Source: Hymenoscyphus infarciens
Lineage: Eukaryota > Ascomycota > Leotiomycetes > Helotiales > Helotiaceae
Reading direction: 5' to 3'
DNA length: 64,000 bases
Assembly (NCBI GenBank): GCA_001414345.1
Contig: LLCB01000126.1
Coordinates: 93,448 to 157,447, forward strand
Shown: in pieces, positions 36,051-44,834 of the stretch
Numbering within the stretch: position 1 is the stretch's first letter
How the letters are laid out: every line of letters starts with the position of its first letter
Notes under the pieces: generated by a model
What the model was told of the DNA's origin: nothing
The model's input: only the letters and a program-made list of their open reading frames with translations
Database searches by the model: none
Program-made: the position numbers and the translations under genes

Positions 36051-36589
36051 TCTGATCAGAGTCTTACTTTCTTTCAGTTCTGGCCGGGCCAGAATTTCTT
36101 TTCGAATTCGAATTGGATGGGAATCGGTATGCTCTCGAAGTGAGCTCTTAACTGAGTTATTACTGTTACCTTTAACGTCACCTCTTGACCGAACGACCTC
36201 CGACTCGACTCTGATTTCGCCTTCGACTTTTGAACTTTTTCTGATTTTACTTTGAACTTTTGTACTTTTGAACTTTGGACTTTTTACTTTTTCCGACCTG
36301 CTAGTCGGATCGGACTACACTCTTTTAGCGAACGCGAATGCTTGCTTTGATATTGAAGGATTGGAAACGAAATCTCTCTTTTGTAAGCATCTACGAATTG
36401 GTTCGGTTACGATTCGGACCTAAAATCGATATCTCGACATCTCGTCTCGCTTACGACAAAGTTCAACATCTTCGAACCGATAAGATTAATAAATTCGACA
36501 AATGTTATAACGCTTACACTATCCCGATTCGACCTTGAACGATAAGAGATAGATAGACTCGAGGACGAGTCTTTTTTAAGGGAGGGGGA

Positions 36590-36902
36590 TGTGACGGTAT
36601 ACTGTCATCCTAGATAGCTGGGAGTACCTGCTATATATGGGGTTTTGGTAGTTATTGTCTTATATTGTCTGTTTTAGGAAGGTTATGTAGGTTTGAGCTT
36701 TTGTATTAGCCGACGTATGACATTAGTTGGTTCTGGACCTTTTAGTCCGAACCTCTTGTATATAGTAGCTTACTCCTAGAGTAGAAGAGGGATAGTTTTT
36801 CCTTTTCTTCTATATCAGAGCCTAGTATTTATATACGTCATTTAGTCCTGAACATACTCTCATATGCCTCTTCTTCTGTAGTGTGTATTTCGTGCCGTTA
36901 TA
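36590..36902 (+). repeat. 3' LTR, family B
   Basis: 313 bp, preceded by the polypurine tract and followed by the GCTTA duplication. Confidence 0.92.
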
Positions 36903-36907
36903 GCTTA

Positions 36908-37714
36908 AGAGCTACTTAAGTAGACATCGTAGCTAGCTTTACTCGGTATATATAAACGATAATATAACTCTTTTTACATCGCTTTTATAACTATAAGTTA
37001 TACTAACATATTACCTAGTAGTTATTAACTAATTTACTATACTAAGTCTACTAATTAGATAATCTAGTTATCTTATTATAAGATCCTCTCTTCTTTTTCT
37101 TAATCTTTAGCCTCTATAGCTTAGATTATACTCTATATCTTATCTATATTTAAAAAGTCTTATTAGTCTTTCTAGCTTTTAAGAGCTATACTTTTACCTT
37201 TAGTATTATATAACTTTTTATTATTCTTAGATATATAATAATAAGTTAAGAACCTTTTAGTTAGTACTTAACTCTCTTCTCTAAAGAGAGGCTCTATACT
37301 AGGAAGTAGAGCTTAGAAGAGACCTAGAGTTACTTCTAATTCTAATATATTAAATATTAATTAGAAGAGAGTAAAGAAGTTAATTTAGAAGTTTTCTAGA
37401 TAACTATAGTATATTAACTATCTAAATTATATATAGTAGTCTTTATACTAAGAGAGGTATTAGGATTCTTAGAAACACTTAACGTATTCTAATCTCTTAA
37501 TAGATTAGTAATATAATTTTTACTAGTTATTTATATAGATACTAAACCCTAGTATTACTAGCTATTTAGAAGGTCTCTAATTTCCTAGCTATTTAAGAAT
37601 AGTATTATAATAGTCTAAATCTAAGCTAAATTGATTTTAAAATAAAAAGTAATAATAAGCTTAAAAGAGATATTATTAAAGCTATTACTAGTAAAGAATA
37701 GTTTTTCCTTTTTA
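36908..37714 (-). mobile_element. minus-strand LTR-element interior (truncated)
   Basis: Reading leftwards from the LTR at 37715, the first 200 bases (about 37500-37714) match the reverse complement of the 5' interior of the family A/B elements, including the primer-binding tract at 37701-37713. Farther left the match is lost; 36908-37010 is an inverted copy of 20694-20800. It is probably one truncated element plus other debris. Confidence 0.65.
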
Positions 37715-38084
37715 TATAATAGTATAAAATATATACTACTATAGAAGAGGTATATAGGAGTATATTTAGCAGAATAATATATATAAATACTAGGCTCTAA
37801 TATAGAAGAAAAGGAAAAACTATCTCTTTTCTATACCGAGTATAAACATCTATATATAAGAGATTAGAGACTACTAAGTCCTAATAATAATAATAACTAA
37901 GCTCTTTCTAATATAGCTAATACTAAATAAAAGGCTTTAAAGCTAAATATATAATATCTAAACCTTAATCTCTTTAATATCTTCTATTATATAAGTATTA
38001 GATTAATTATAATCTTAGTCTTTAGATATTAGAGGTATTAGCAGTTCTACGAATGCCGGTAATTCAGAATAACGTGCTATTATA
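37715..38084 (-). repeat. mosaic LTR: family A-like U3, family B-like R and primer site
   Basis: On the minus strand the upstream part (38084 down to about 37821) aligns with the family A LTR, while the tract at the putative R start is GTTTTTCCTTTT as in family B (complement at 37809-37820). The adjoining primer site (37701-37712) is again its exact complement. Length is 370 bp. Confidence 0.75.
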
Positions 38085-38948
38085 ATAAAAGACTTTTATA
38101 TAAATATTTTAGATTTTTAGAAATTATTTAAAAAAGAAAGTAGTCTAGCTTTACTTTTTATATAGTAAATTACTTTTCTATTACTTATCTAAATATAATA
38201 TATAGTTTAATTTAGTATCAAAGGCTTTTGAAAAATATTATTATTTTATGTTTTATGTTTTATGTTTTATATTTTTATTTTAGCTAACTCTCTACTAATG
38301 TCCTCTATAAATAAGATATAAACGAATAGTAGTAATTAAATAATATAATGAAAACGCATCTACTAGAAGCTAGTAATAAGAAACCCTCATATATACTGCT
38401 TATTAAAAACAGGGTATATATCACTTCAACTGAAACTAAACAGCAGCTGAGTAAGTGAGATCATGCCATCTTTCACCATGCTATACATCTGAACAATCAC
38501 TATTAAATTAAATTATACAAAACGTAGCAAACAAAAAAAAAAATCGAATCAATTATACGGAGAGAAAAATATTTACGAGAAACGAAGAACTATTCTCTTC
38601 TATCTCCAGTTGATTAATCCGATTTTCCTAAGTACAATGGTACAGTGTTATTTAATAGATACTTTTCAGGTGACAGTGATAACGGCTCGATTGTGCGAGA
38701 AGCGAGAAAGCTTTCGTGATGAGCTTTCCCACCGCTCTTTTCCATACAGGCCATTGATAGAACTGCTCTGGCGCATGATTCTTAAGAATGTATACACCCT
38801 CAAAACACACAACTTGAAATAAGCAAATCATGAATATCCACAGTGGTGATTTGGCAGAGGCATCAACAACACGATCAAAGAGTGACGGACGAAAAAAGAC
38901 GAAAAACGACGGGACATCAAAGGCCCAACTGCAATTAATCTACCAAAA
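38085..38948. other. edge of the AT-rich block and SPO7 3' flank
   Basis: AT-rich to about 38400, with four copies of TTTTATG near 38240-38272, then balanced sequence. No supportable gene. Confidence 0.55.
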
Positions 38949-40358
38949 CTAAACATCGATCATAACCCCCCCCTGCTTGCCCCTCCCCCTTCCACTCCCC
39001 TTTCTCGAAACCCCCGATTTCACCCCCGTAGCCTTCGACAAACTCGATTTCGCCGAATCACTCTTATCACCCCCAGCCGAGCCAGGACGATCCAGCTCCA
39101 CAGAGCTGATACTTGTAAAACTACTCTCCCTAACAAGGGGAGAGCGAACCTCCGGAGTCGCAGAACGCGAGCCAGAAGGTGTAAGTTTAGCCCCCGCGCT
39201 GACCGTCTTCTTCCGTCGTCTCTCAGAAGCACTCGATGCATTACTACCGCGTCTCACCCTCCCGGTAGAAGAGTGTCCATCGTCAGCTTCAAGTTGTGGC
39301 GTCGTACTTCTCGAAGAATTCCGAGAATGCGATCCCGCACGAACACTACTACTGCGTGTCCGTTTCTGTTCCTTATCTAAGATCGAACCATATCGATGAA
39401 CCGAGTGGTGTTGGTGATGCACCTTCTCGGGATCAGAGGTCTTTCCTTTATCCCATCCCCGATAGCCTGTCCACCATAGCCATCCGCCTTGTTCCTTTGC
39501 GAGCTTCCGATCGCGCGCTTTCATGATTTTGAGGAGGTTGGCGCGACGCTCGTTTTCTTTCTCCCAGTATTCGGTGCGGTATATATCCCAGTTCTCGCGG
39601 AAACTGGGGGAGAAGGGTTTAGGAAGGAGGAGAAGCTTGATGTAATCCCCGCCTGGCTCGAGATCCTCCTCATGTCCGGTATCGTCATCCTCACTTATAT
39701 TTGGTAAAGCGTGATGACCAGTGCCCTTCTCTTGTACTTTCTCCGACTCTTTTAATGCCGTGTGATCCACGAATCGATACGAACTGCCGCTGCTACCGGA
39801 AAAGAGCCCATAGGAGAAGAGAAATGATAATGTAGACACTATCTCCCTCCACATGGGCTGTTTGATCACAACCAGTTTGCAGTTGAAAACTCGAAGTCCG
39901 CGATTCGTCGTGTACACCCATCTTCGAGGCCATCGTATCCCCCTCGACCATGTTCCTGTTCCCCATACTAGTATTCCTGTGACTATGCCACCACCCAAAC
40001 ACACTTTCTCTGTAACCTCCACAACCCAGTATACCGAGCCTCCAACGCCTCTACCATCTTCTCGTGGTTTGAAGAAAAGCGCGTAACTGAAATATACCAG
40101 CCACAATCCAAGAAGTGTTAGGAAGAATGTATGCTGCCGCCGCCTTGTTCGCAGTTGAAGCCATTGTGCTCGTAGGGAAGCTTCGAGGATCAAGAGGTTG
40201 AGGTATATCTGGGGCGGCGAGGAGGGCAGATTTGCTAGTGGATCTGAAGGAGAAGAGGAGGTTGGAGCTTCGGTGATGATTATGGGGGTTGTTGGAGGGG
40301 GATCGATATTGGTTCCTGGGGGAGGAGCTCCCTTTACTATTTGGTCTAGATTCGACAT
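38949..40358 (-). CDS. SPO7: Spo7-like regulatory subunit of the Nem1-Spo7 phosphatase
   Basis: A single exon of 469 residues. The N-terminus is Pro/Ser/Thr-rich; the Spo7 core spans about residues 45-300. It opens with 'IYLNLLILEASLRAQWLQLRTRRRQHTFF', has two transmembrane segments (about 78-95 and 118-135), then 'WPRRWVYTTNRGLRVFNCKLV' and a 'PKPFSPSFRENWDIYRTEYWEKENERR' block. The last 150 residues are a disordered, basic, Ser-rich tail longer than in yeast. In yeast Spo7 binds the Nem1 phosphatase at the nuclear/ER membrane and activates the lipin Pah1, balancing membrane phospholipid against storage fat; the same role is inferred. The gene is divergent from the CLD1-like hydrolase. Confidence 0.93.
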   Translation of the reverse strand: MSNLDQIVKGAPPPGTNIDPPPTTPIIITEAPTSSSPSDPLANLPSSPPQIYLNLLILEASLRAQWLQLRTRRRQHTFFLTLLGLWLVYFSYALFFKPREDGRGVGGSVYWVVEVTEKVCLGGGIVTGILVWGTGTWSRGIRWPRRWVYTTNRGLRVFNCKLVVIKQPMWREIVSTLSFLFSYGLFSGSSGSSYRFVDHTALKESEKVQEKGTGHHALPNISEDDDTGHEEDLEPGGDYIKLLLLPKPFSPSFRENWDIYRTEYWEKENERRANLLKIMKARDRKLAKEQGGWLWWTGYRGWDKGKTSDPEKVHHQHHSVHRYGSILDKEQKRTRSSSVRAGSHSRNSSRSTTPQLEADDGHSSTGRVRRGSNASSASERRRKKTVSAGAKLTPSGSRSATPEVRSPLVRESSFTSISSVELDRPGSAGGDKSDSAKSSLSKATGVKSGVSRKGSGRGRGKQGGVMIDV

Positions 40359-41271
40359 GATGCGAAGTTCAGTTTGGTCGTTATTGAGAAATCATTTTGC
40401 TTCTGAACTGGGTTGAGGAAGGTTGGAGAGAGAGATTTTCAAGCTCTGGTGGGATAATGCGCAGGTGCTTGTGAGGTATGCTCAACGACCGTGTCCAACC
40501 AAGCTTTCTTTTGAGCCTCAAGATGTGCTGCTGCCCCACGTAAGGTTAAGGTACAAGTACACAGAGGAACTTCAATATCGAAATAGAAGTCTCCCATTGA
40601 ATGTACACGTCATTGAAGCTCAGTATACCAAATCAGAACAATTCCTGTACGAATTAATCTATTGCTTGGTATGCGAATGCGATCGCGACAGGGGAATAAA
40701 GTCCACTCAGGCGGTCGCGGGGCAACTTAAGTCCGCAGGTACGGTACCGCGGAGGAAAGGCCACCCACTGAGAAAAGAATGAAGCATTTTGAAGAGATAC
40801 AGTTGCAATACGAGAGGTTGTACGGAAAAGCTCAGCAGAACCAATGCTGTGAATTCACCAACACAGTCTCACTCAACCCTTTCAATTTTCCAGCTGATTC
40901 CAGCTTCAATCGGACCTCAATTGCGCTCGCTGACCACAACACCATTTCCCGTCCGAAGCGCATCGTCATCGACCGACCCGGACGAAAATAAAGGTGGTGG
41001 GTGAATCCGCTCCCTCGCCACGCGTTTAACAATTAAGTCCGCACGCCCAGACGAAACGAAACAAATCCGAGCTCCCTCCCATAAGATATAAGATCACGAG
41101 AGGCGACCCGTTTGCTTCTCACCCACAACATCGTCCACATTGTATCAACTCACCTTCCCGTCGCTCTTGTTGCGATCACTCCCAGCGGACGCTCTCCCCG
41201 GACGCTCTGCCATCCCCCGCCTGAGAACACTCAACACCAAGGCCGAAACGCATTCGCCTTCTTACTCCACC
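40359..41271. promoter_or_regulatory. shared upstream region of SPO7 and the CLD1-like gene
   Basis: About 0.9 kb between two divergent starts. No supportable ORF. The right end is a C-rich leader; from 41092 to 41271 it is open in frame with the hydrolase. Confidence 0.5.
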
Positions 41272-42867
41272 ATGTCGGCCTCTGAGCGATCAGACTCCCC
41301 CTCGAATCGAACTCAACAGCCCATGCTGGCTTCGCAACGCGGAAAGCAGAATGGCGAGATCCCACCAAAACCACAACACTTTCCTCTCGGATACAAGGCC
41401 GGGCTCAGTCAATGGTGGGCGAGCATATCACCAGCCATAGCAGAACACAATGTGCTTGCATTCATACCACACCTCCAAAAGCCACCTACACATACACAAA
41501 CTGGCTCTGCGCCGGTGTCCGCGAGACATTCCTCCTCCTCGATCAATACAGATCCCGCGAGGGAATCCGCCCCAGTTAGAACGAATTCGATCAATGATCC
41601 CCACGGTCCAAGATCATGGCATTCGAATTTGATCAAGCTGAGCCGAAACGATAGAGCTCTGAATGAGTTTTCAGTAGAGAGAACGGGAGAGGAAGTCGAG
41701 GAGAACCTTGTCATGCTACACGGATATGGTGCTGGTCTTGGTTTCTTCTACAAGAACTTCGAGGGCCTCAGTCGAGTCCCGGGCTGGAAAATATACGCTC
41801 TCGATATGCTGGGAATGGGACGAAGCAGTCGGCCAACATTTAGAATCCATGCGAAGGATCAAGCAGGAAAGATTACAGAAGCCGAGAACTGGTTTATCGA
41901 TGCCTTGGAAGAGTGGCGAATCCTCAAGAAAATCGACAAGTTTACGCTATTGGGACATTCCATGGGAGGATACATGGCAGTTGCATATGCTTTGAAATAT
42001 CCCGGGCGTCTCAATAAGCTCATTTTAGCTTCCCCTGTTGGAATACCCGAAGACCCATACGCCATGCAAGCGGACATGCCAGAACCTGGGGATTCAACGA
42101 TGGCAAATGAATTTACACAAGACCAGGAGCATGATATTGTGAACCAGAATGGCAATTTAAAGACGAACGGAGACAATAACAATTTCTTGAACGCACGCTC
42201 AAAAGCGGAAGCTAAAAAAGACTCAAAAGACCCACCTCGCAAGCCTCTACCAAAATGGCTGACCTATCTCTGGGATGCGAATATCTCCCCATTCAGTATT
42301 GTGCGCTGGACTGGTCCGTTAGGCCCACGGTTTGTGTCTGGGTGGACTTCTAGACGATTTTCACATCTACCAGACCAAGAATCCGAGGCTTTGCATCTCT
42401 ACGCATACTCCCTCTTCCGCCAAAAGGGAAGCGGAGAATACGCACTTGCTTATATCCTCGCACCTGGAGCATTTGCTCGAAGTCCATTGATTCGAAGAAT
42501 CCAAGGTGTTGGTCGGCAGCCTCTTCACCCTCCAACATCACAAAACCCATCTTCCTCGTCCCTTTCCCTGTCTACCAAGACAGCATTGAAGGAAACCGGT
42601 ATCCCGATCATCATGATGTATGGTGAGAACGACTGGATGGATGTCGCAGGCGGATTCGCCGCTGAGCAAAAGCTGAAAGAAGAGAGAGAGAAAGCTCTGA
42701 AAAACGCAAGTGATGAAGAGCGAAAGAACGAGAATGGTAGTGCCAAAGTCTTGATTATCAAGAAAGCCGGCCATCACCTATATCTTGATGGATGGGAAGA
42801 ATTCAACGAAGTCATGAGAGAGGAAATGGAGCAGACGAAGAGGGAAACTAGGGCGAGGGGAAATTAG
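41272..42867 (+). CDS. alpha/beta hydrolase of the CLD1/ABHD4-5 family (phospholipase or acyltransferase)
   Basis: 532 residues from the first in-frame ATG. A 100-residue Ser/Pro-rich N-terminus precedes an alpha/beta hydrolase domain: 'LVMLHGYGAGLGFFYKNF', the nucleophile elbow 'LLGHSMGG' with Ser230, and the C-terminal 'HHLYLD' (residues 501-506), which contains both the catalytic His and the HxxxxD signature of this family. A low-complexity linker at about 285-325 and a Lys/Glu-rich insertion near 465-485 interrupt the domain. Yeast Cld1 deacylates cardiolipin in mitochondria and Ict1 acylates lysophosphatidic acid; which activity applies is not decidable. The frame stays open upstream for 60 codons and could add an Arg/Leu-rich, presequence-like N-terminus only through a non-AUG start. 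Confidence 0.9.
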   Translation: MSASERSDSPSNRTQQPMLASQRGKQNGEIPPKPQHFPLGYKAGLSQWWASISPAIAEHNVLAFIPHLQKPPTHTQTGSAPVSARHSSSSINTDPARESAPVRTNSINDPHGPRSWHSNLIKLSRNDRALNEFSVERTGEEVEENLVMLHGYGAGLGFFYKNFEGLSRVPGWKIYALDMLGMGRSSRPTFRIHAKDQAGKITEAENWFIDALEEWRILKKIDKFTLLGHSMGGYMAVAYALKYPGRLNKLILASPVGIPEDPYAMQADMPEPGDSTMANEFTQDQEHDIVNQNGNLKTNGDNNNFLNARSKAEAKKDSKDPPRKPLPKWLTYLWDANISPFSIVRWTGPLGPRFVSGWTSRRFSHLPDQESEALHLYAYSLFRQKGSGEYALAYILAPGAFARSPLIRRIQGVGRQPLHPPTSQNPSSSSLSLSTKTALKETGIPIIMMYGENDWMDVAGGFAAEQKLKEEREKALKNASDEERKNENGSAKVLIIKKAGHHLYLDGWEEFNEVMREEMEQTKRETRARGN

Positions 42868-43215
42868 GTAGGGGAATTACATATCATGAGGAGTTTTTGG
42901 GGTCGGGGTGGAGTTTGGGTTGGGGATTTATACGAGGAGATGATGAAGACTTGAGAAAATAGCTGTACTAATACCTGGTAGAGCACCTAGACATCGTTGG
43001 GGCGACATAGCATGCGTGGCGCGGATAGACTGCTGCTTAATTCATTTCATGTTTTGAACGACAGGTACCATTTCTTATCGTATCGTTTCACGCCTCGTTC
43101 TCTACTCTTATTTCTCGCTCTCTCGCTCTCCCGCTCTCTCGCTCTCTCGTTCAAGTCGGTTCTGTCGTTTCGTTTTCCTCGAGCTTCCCCCCCATTTTCT
43201 TCCGTCCGCTTCGCC
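42868..43215. other. convergent 3' ends; CT-rich tract
   Basis: The short spacer between the hydrolase stop and the RpiB-like stop on the other strand. It holds a CTCTCG-type tandem tract at about 43107-43150. Confidence 0.6.
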
Positions 43216-44120
43216 CTAGTGGACTAAATCATACTCATGAATGGCCTGGACCTTCGCAGCAGAAGCACTCGTCTATTCGAACATCAGCCTTTATCGCCCC
43301 TCGACCTTTGTCCCCCTTTCTTCCTATCCCTGTCCAATTATATGTTGAGAAAGTAACTCACAGGATCAAACCGATACCCCACCCACTCCCCCACCAACCT
43401 CTTCGCCAACTCCAACCCAATAACCCGTTGTCCTAAGCACAACACCTGCGCATCATTACTCAATATCGCCCGCTCAACCGAGAAACTATCGTGTGCTGTG
43501 ACGGCGCGGATGCCGGTTACTTTGTTGGCTGAGATGGCGACACCGAGGCCGGTGCCGCAGATTAGTAGGGCGCGGTCTGCTTTGCCTGTATTTTTGAGCG
43601 TGAGTGAAGAAAATGGGGAGGAGAAGGGCGAGGACGGGGACTGGATGGAGTATGAGGCGGAAAGAGGAGGAAGGAGGGGGAATGGGATGGGAGGAGAGGG
43701 ATGAATATGGGAAAAGGAAGCAACCTTCTTTTACTTGAAGGGCTGCGTCGACAGCGAAATGGGGATAGGCTTTTTTGTCGTCCGCGGTGTGAGGGCCGAC
43801 GTCGTGGATTTCGAGGACGTTGGGGTTGGAGCGGAGGAGGGTTGTTAGGGCTGCTTTGTATTGGTAGCCGGCTGGGAAAGGGGGTGGTTAGTTCTACCAA
43901 TGGTAGCTTTTGGGGAAGAGTCGGGGAGTTGTGAAGATGAATAAAGAACCAAGTGAAGGGTAGAAGCGAGGGAATAGGGGAGTTGTGCAAGAGTGTTTGT
44001 CGTTCGAGGTCTATCCTATCTCGAAGGGTATGTTAAGAAATAACAAAATGAAACACTTCTCCTACCATCATCCCCACCAACCACGATCCTCAACTTCTTA
44101 GGTTGTTCTGTCTCCGCCAT
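43216..44120 (-). CDS. RpiB/LacA/B-family sugar-phosphate isomerase (probable D-erythrulose-4-phosphate isomerase)
   Basis: Four exons assembled by hand on the minus strand: 44120-44066, 43871-43725, 43585-43362 and 43272-43216, joining in phase to 160 residues, the family's normal length. The start '[14 protein letters not shown]' forms the phosphate/substrate loop, '[15 protein letters not shown]' follows, and '[17 protein letters not shown]' holds the catalytic Cys and the anion-hole loop. It ends with '[17 protein letters not shown]', typical of RpiB proteins. Plain type B ribose-5-phosphate isomerases are uncommon in fungi. The head-to-head TIM-like neighbour matches the EryI/EryH, DerI/LerI and Yarrowia EYI2/EYI1 pairs, so isomerisation of D-erythrulose 4-phosphate to erythrose 4-phosphate is the best guess; ribose 5-phosphate is the alternative. 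Cytosolic. Confidence 0.88.
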
Positions 44121-44834
44121 CTGGATCTTCCAAGCTTATGCGGGGCAAGGTGTACAGAGTGGACACTGTGGGGTAATTATCCGAAGGTATGTATATCTCG
44201 TGAACTAGGTATCCAGCGCAACGTTCAAAAGGTTGCAAGAAAGGAGGAGTCGTAAGTCTTGAGAAGACGGAGAAAGGACAGGCATGATGAGGGTTTTTTT
44301 GAGGTTGTTCATGACTGATTCCTTTTGCTTTATCCTGCTGGATAAATGATGTTGTACCCGGGAACGAACCCCGCGTGGGGCAAATTTTCAGGGGGGGGAG
44401 GGGGGGGTGAGAATCGGATGTACGAATTTGGTAAGCCGTGGTTACCCCGCTATTTGGGGTTTGATTGTTTATGTGTAGTCTCACGGGGAATTGTTGCTAT
44501 TTTGAGGTTATTGCTGTTAAGTGTCTCGAGTCTGTCTTATAGACCTAAATCGTAAGTTACTCTACTGATTTCGCAGATAGGCTGGGATTGTAGCTTTTTA
44601 AAAGACAGTTCGGCAGGCTGGGTAGTAGTTTCACGAAGTGATGCTGGACAGTCTTGTAAACAACCTTTGAAGAATCGATTTGTCCTTTTCTCCTTGCCGT
44701 TGACTTGGCGCAATAACCGAAAGTTCTATATCCAAGGTATTTCAGCAGCCTCCCACTTTTATAGGTAAGTGGCCTGATAGTTCACCAAAGTTCTATAATC
44801 CTTCTGACAATAAATCAGCATCTATCCCAACAGA
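44121..44834. promoter_or_regulatory. bidirectional promoter of the isomerase pair
   Basis: About 0.7 kb between two divergent ATGs with no supportable ORF. It contains the CreA-like palindrome at 44369-44380 and a purine-rich G tract at 44391-44408. Confidence 0.6.
44369..44380. promoter_or_regulatory. abutting inverted pair of CreA/Cre1-type sites
   Basis: CCCCGC immediately followed by GTGGGG. Both fit the SYGGRG consensus of the fungal carbon catabolite repressor, one on each strand. Paired sites are the arrangement usually linked to function, but such short motifs also occur by chance in GC-rich DNA. Confidence 0.4.

Larger units (their letters stand above)
34058..36902 (+). mobile_element. 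LTR retrotransposon, family B, 2,845 bp, with exact target duplication
   Basis: The LTRs at 34058-34370 and 36590-36902 are both 313 bp. The ends are inverted repeats (TGTGACGGCA... / ...TGCCGTTATA). The 5-bp duplication GCTTA flanks it at 34053-34057 and 36903-36907. A purine tract GGGAGGGGGA precedes the 3' LTR. The site AAAAGGAAAAAC one to two bases after the 5' LTR exactly complements GTTTTTCCTTTT in the LTR (34263-34274). The 2.2-kb interior has a gag-like region (about 34740-35700, interrupted by stops) and a tandem-repeat zone (about 35857-36050) but no protease, reverse transcriptase or integrase, so it is non-autonomous. LTR differences are transitions only, as RIP leaves. Confidence 0.92.

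Noticed and set aside
43562..43990. 142-codon minus-strand ORF
   Set aside because: It crosses introns of the RpiB-like gene in another frame; the spliced RpiB model accounts for the coding signal.
44341..44372. Possible tRNA T arm (GGTTCG-like) on the minus strand in the isomerase promoter
   Set aside because: The flanking bases do not form a five-pair T stem and no acceptor or anticodon partner is present.
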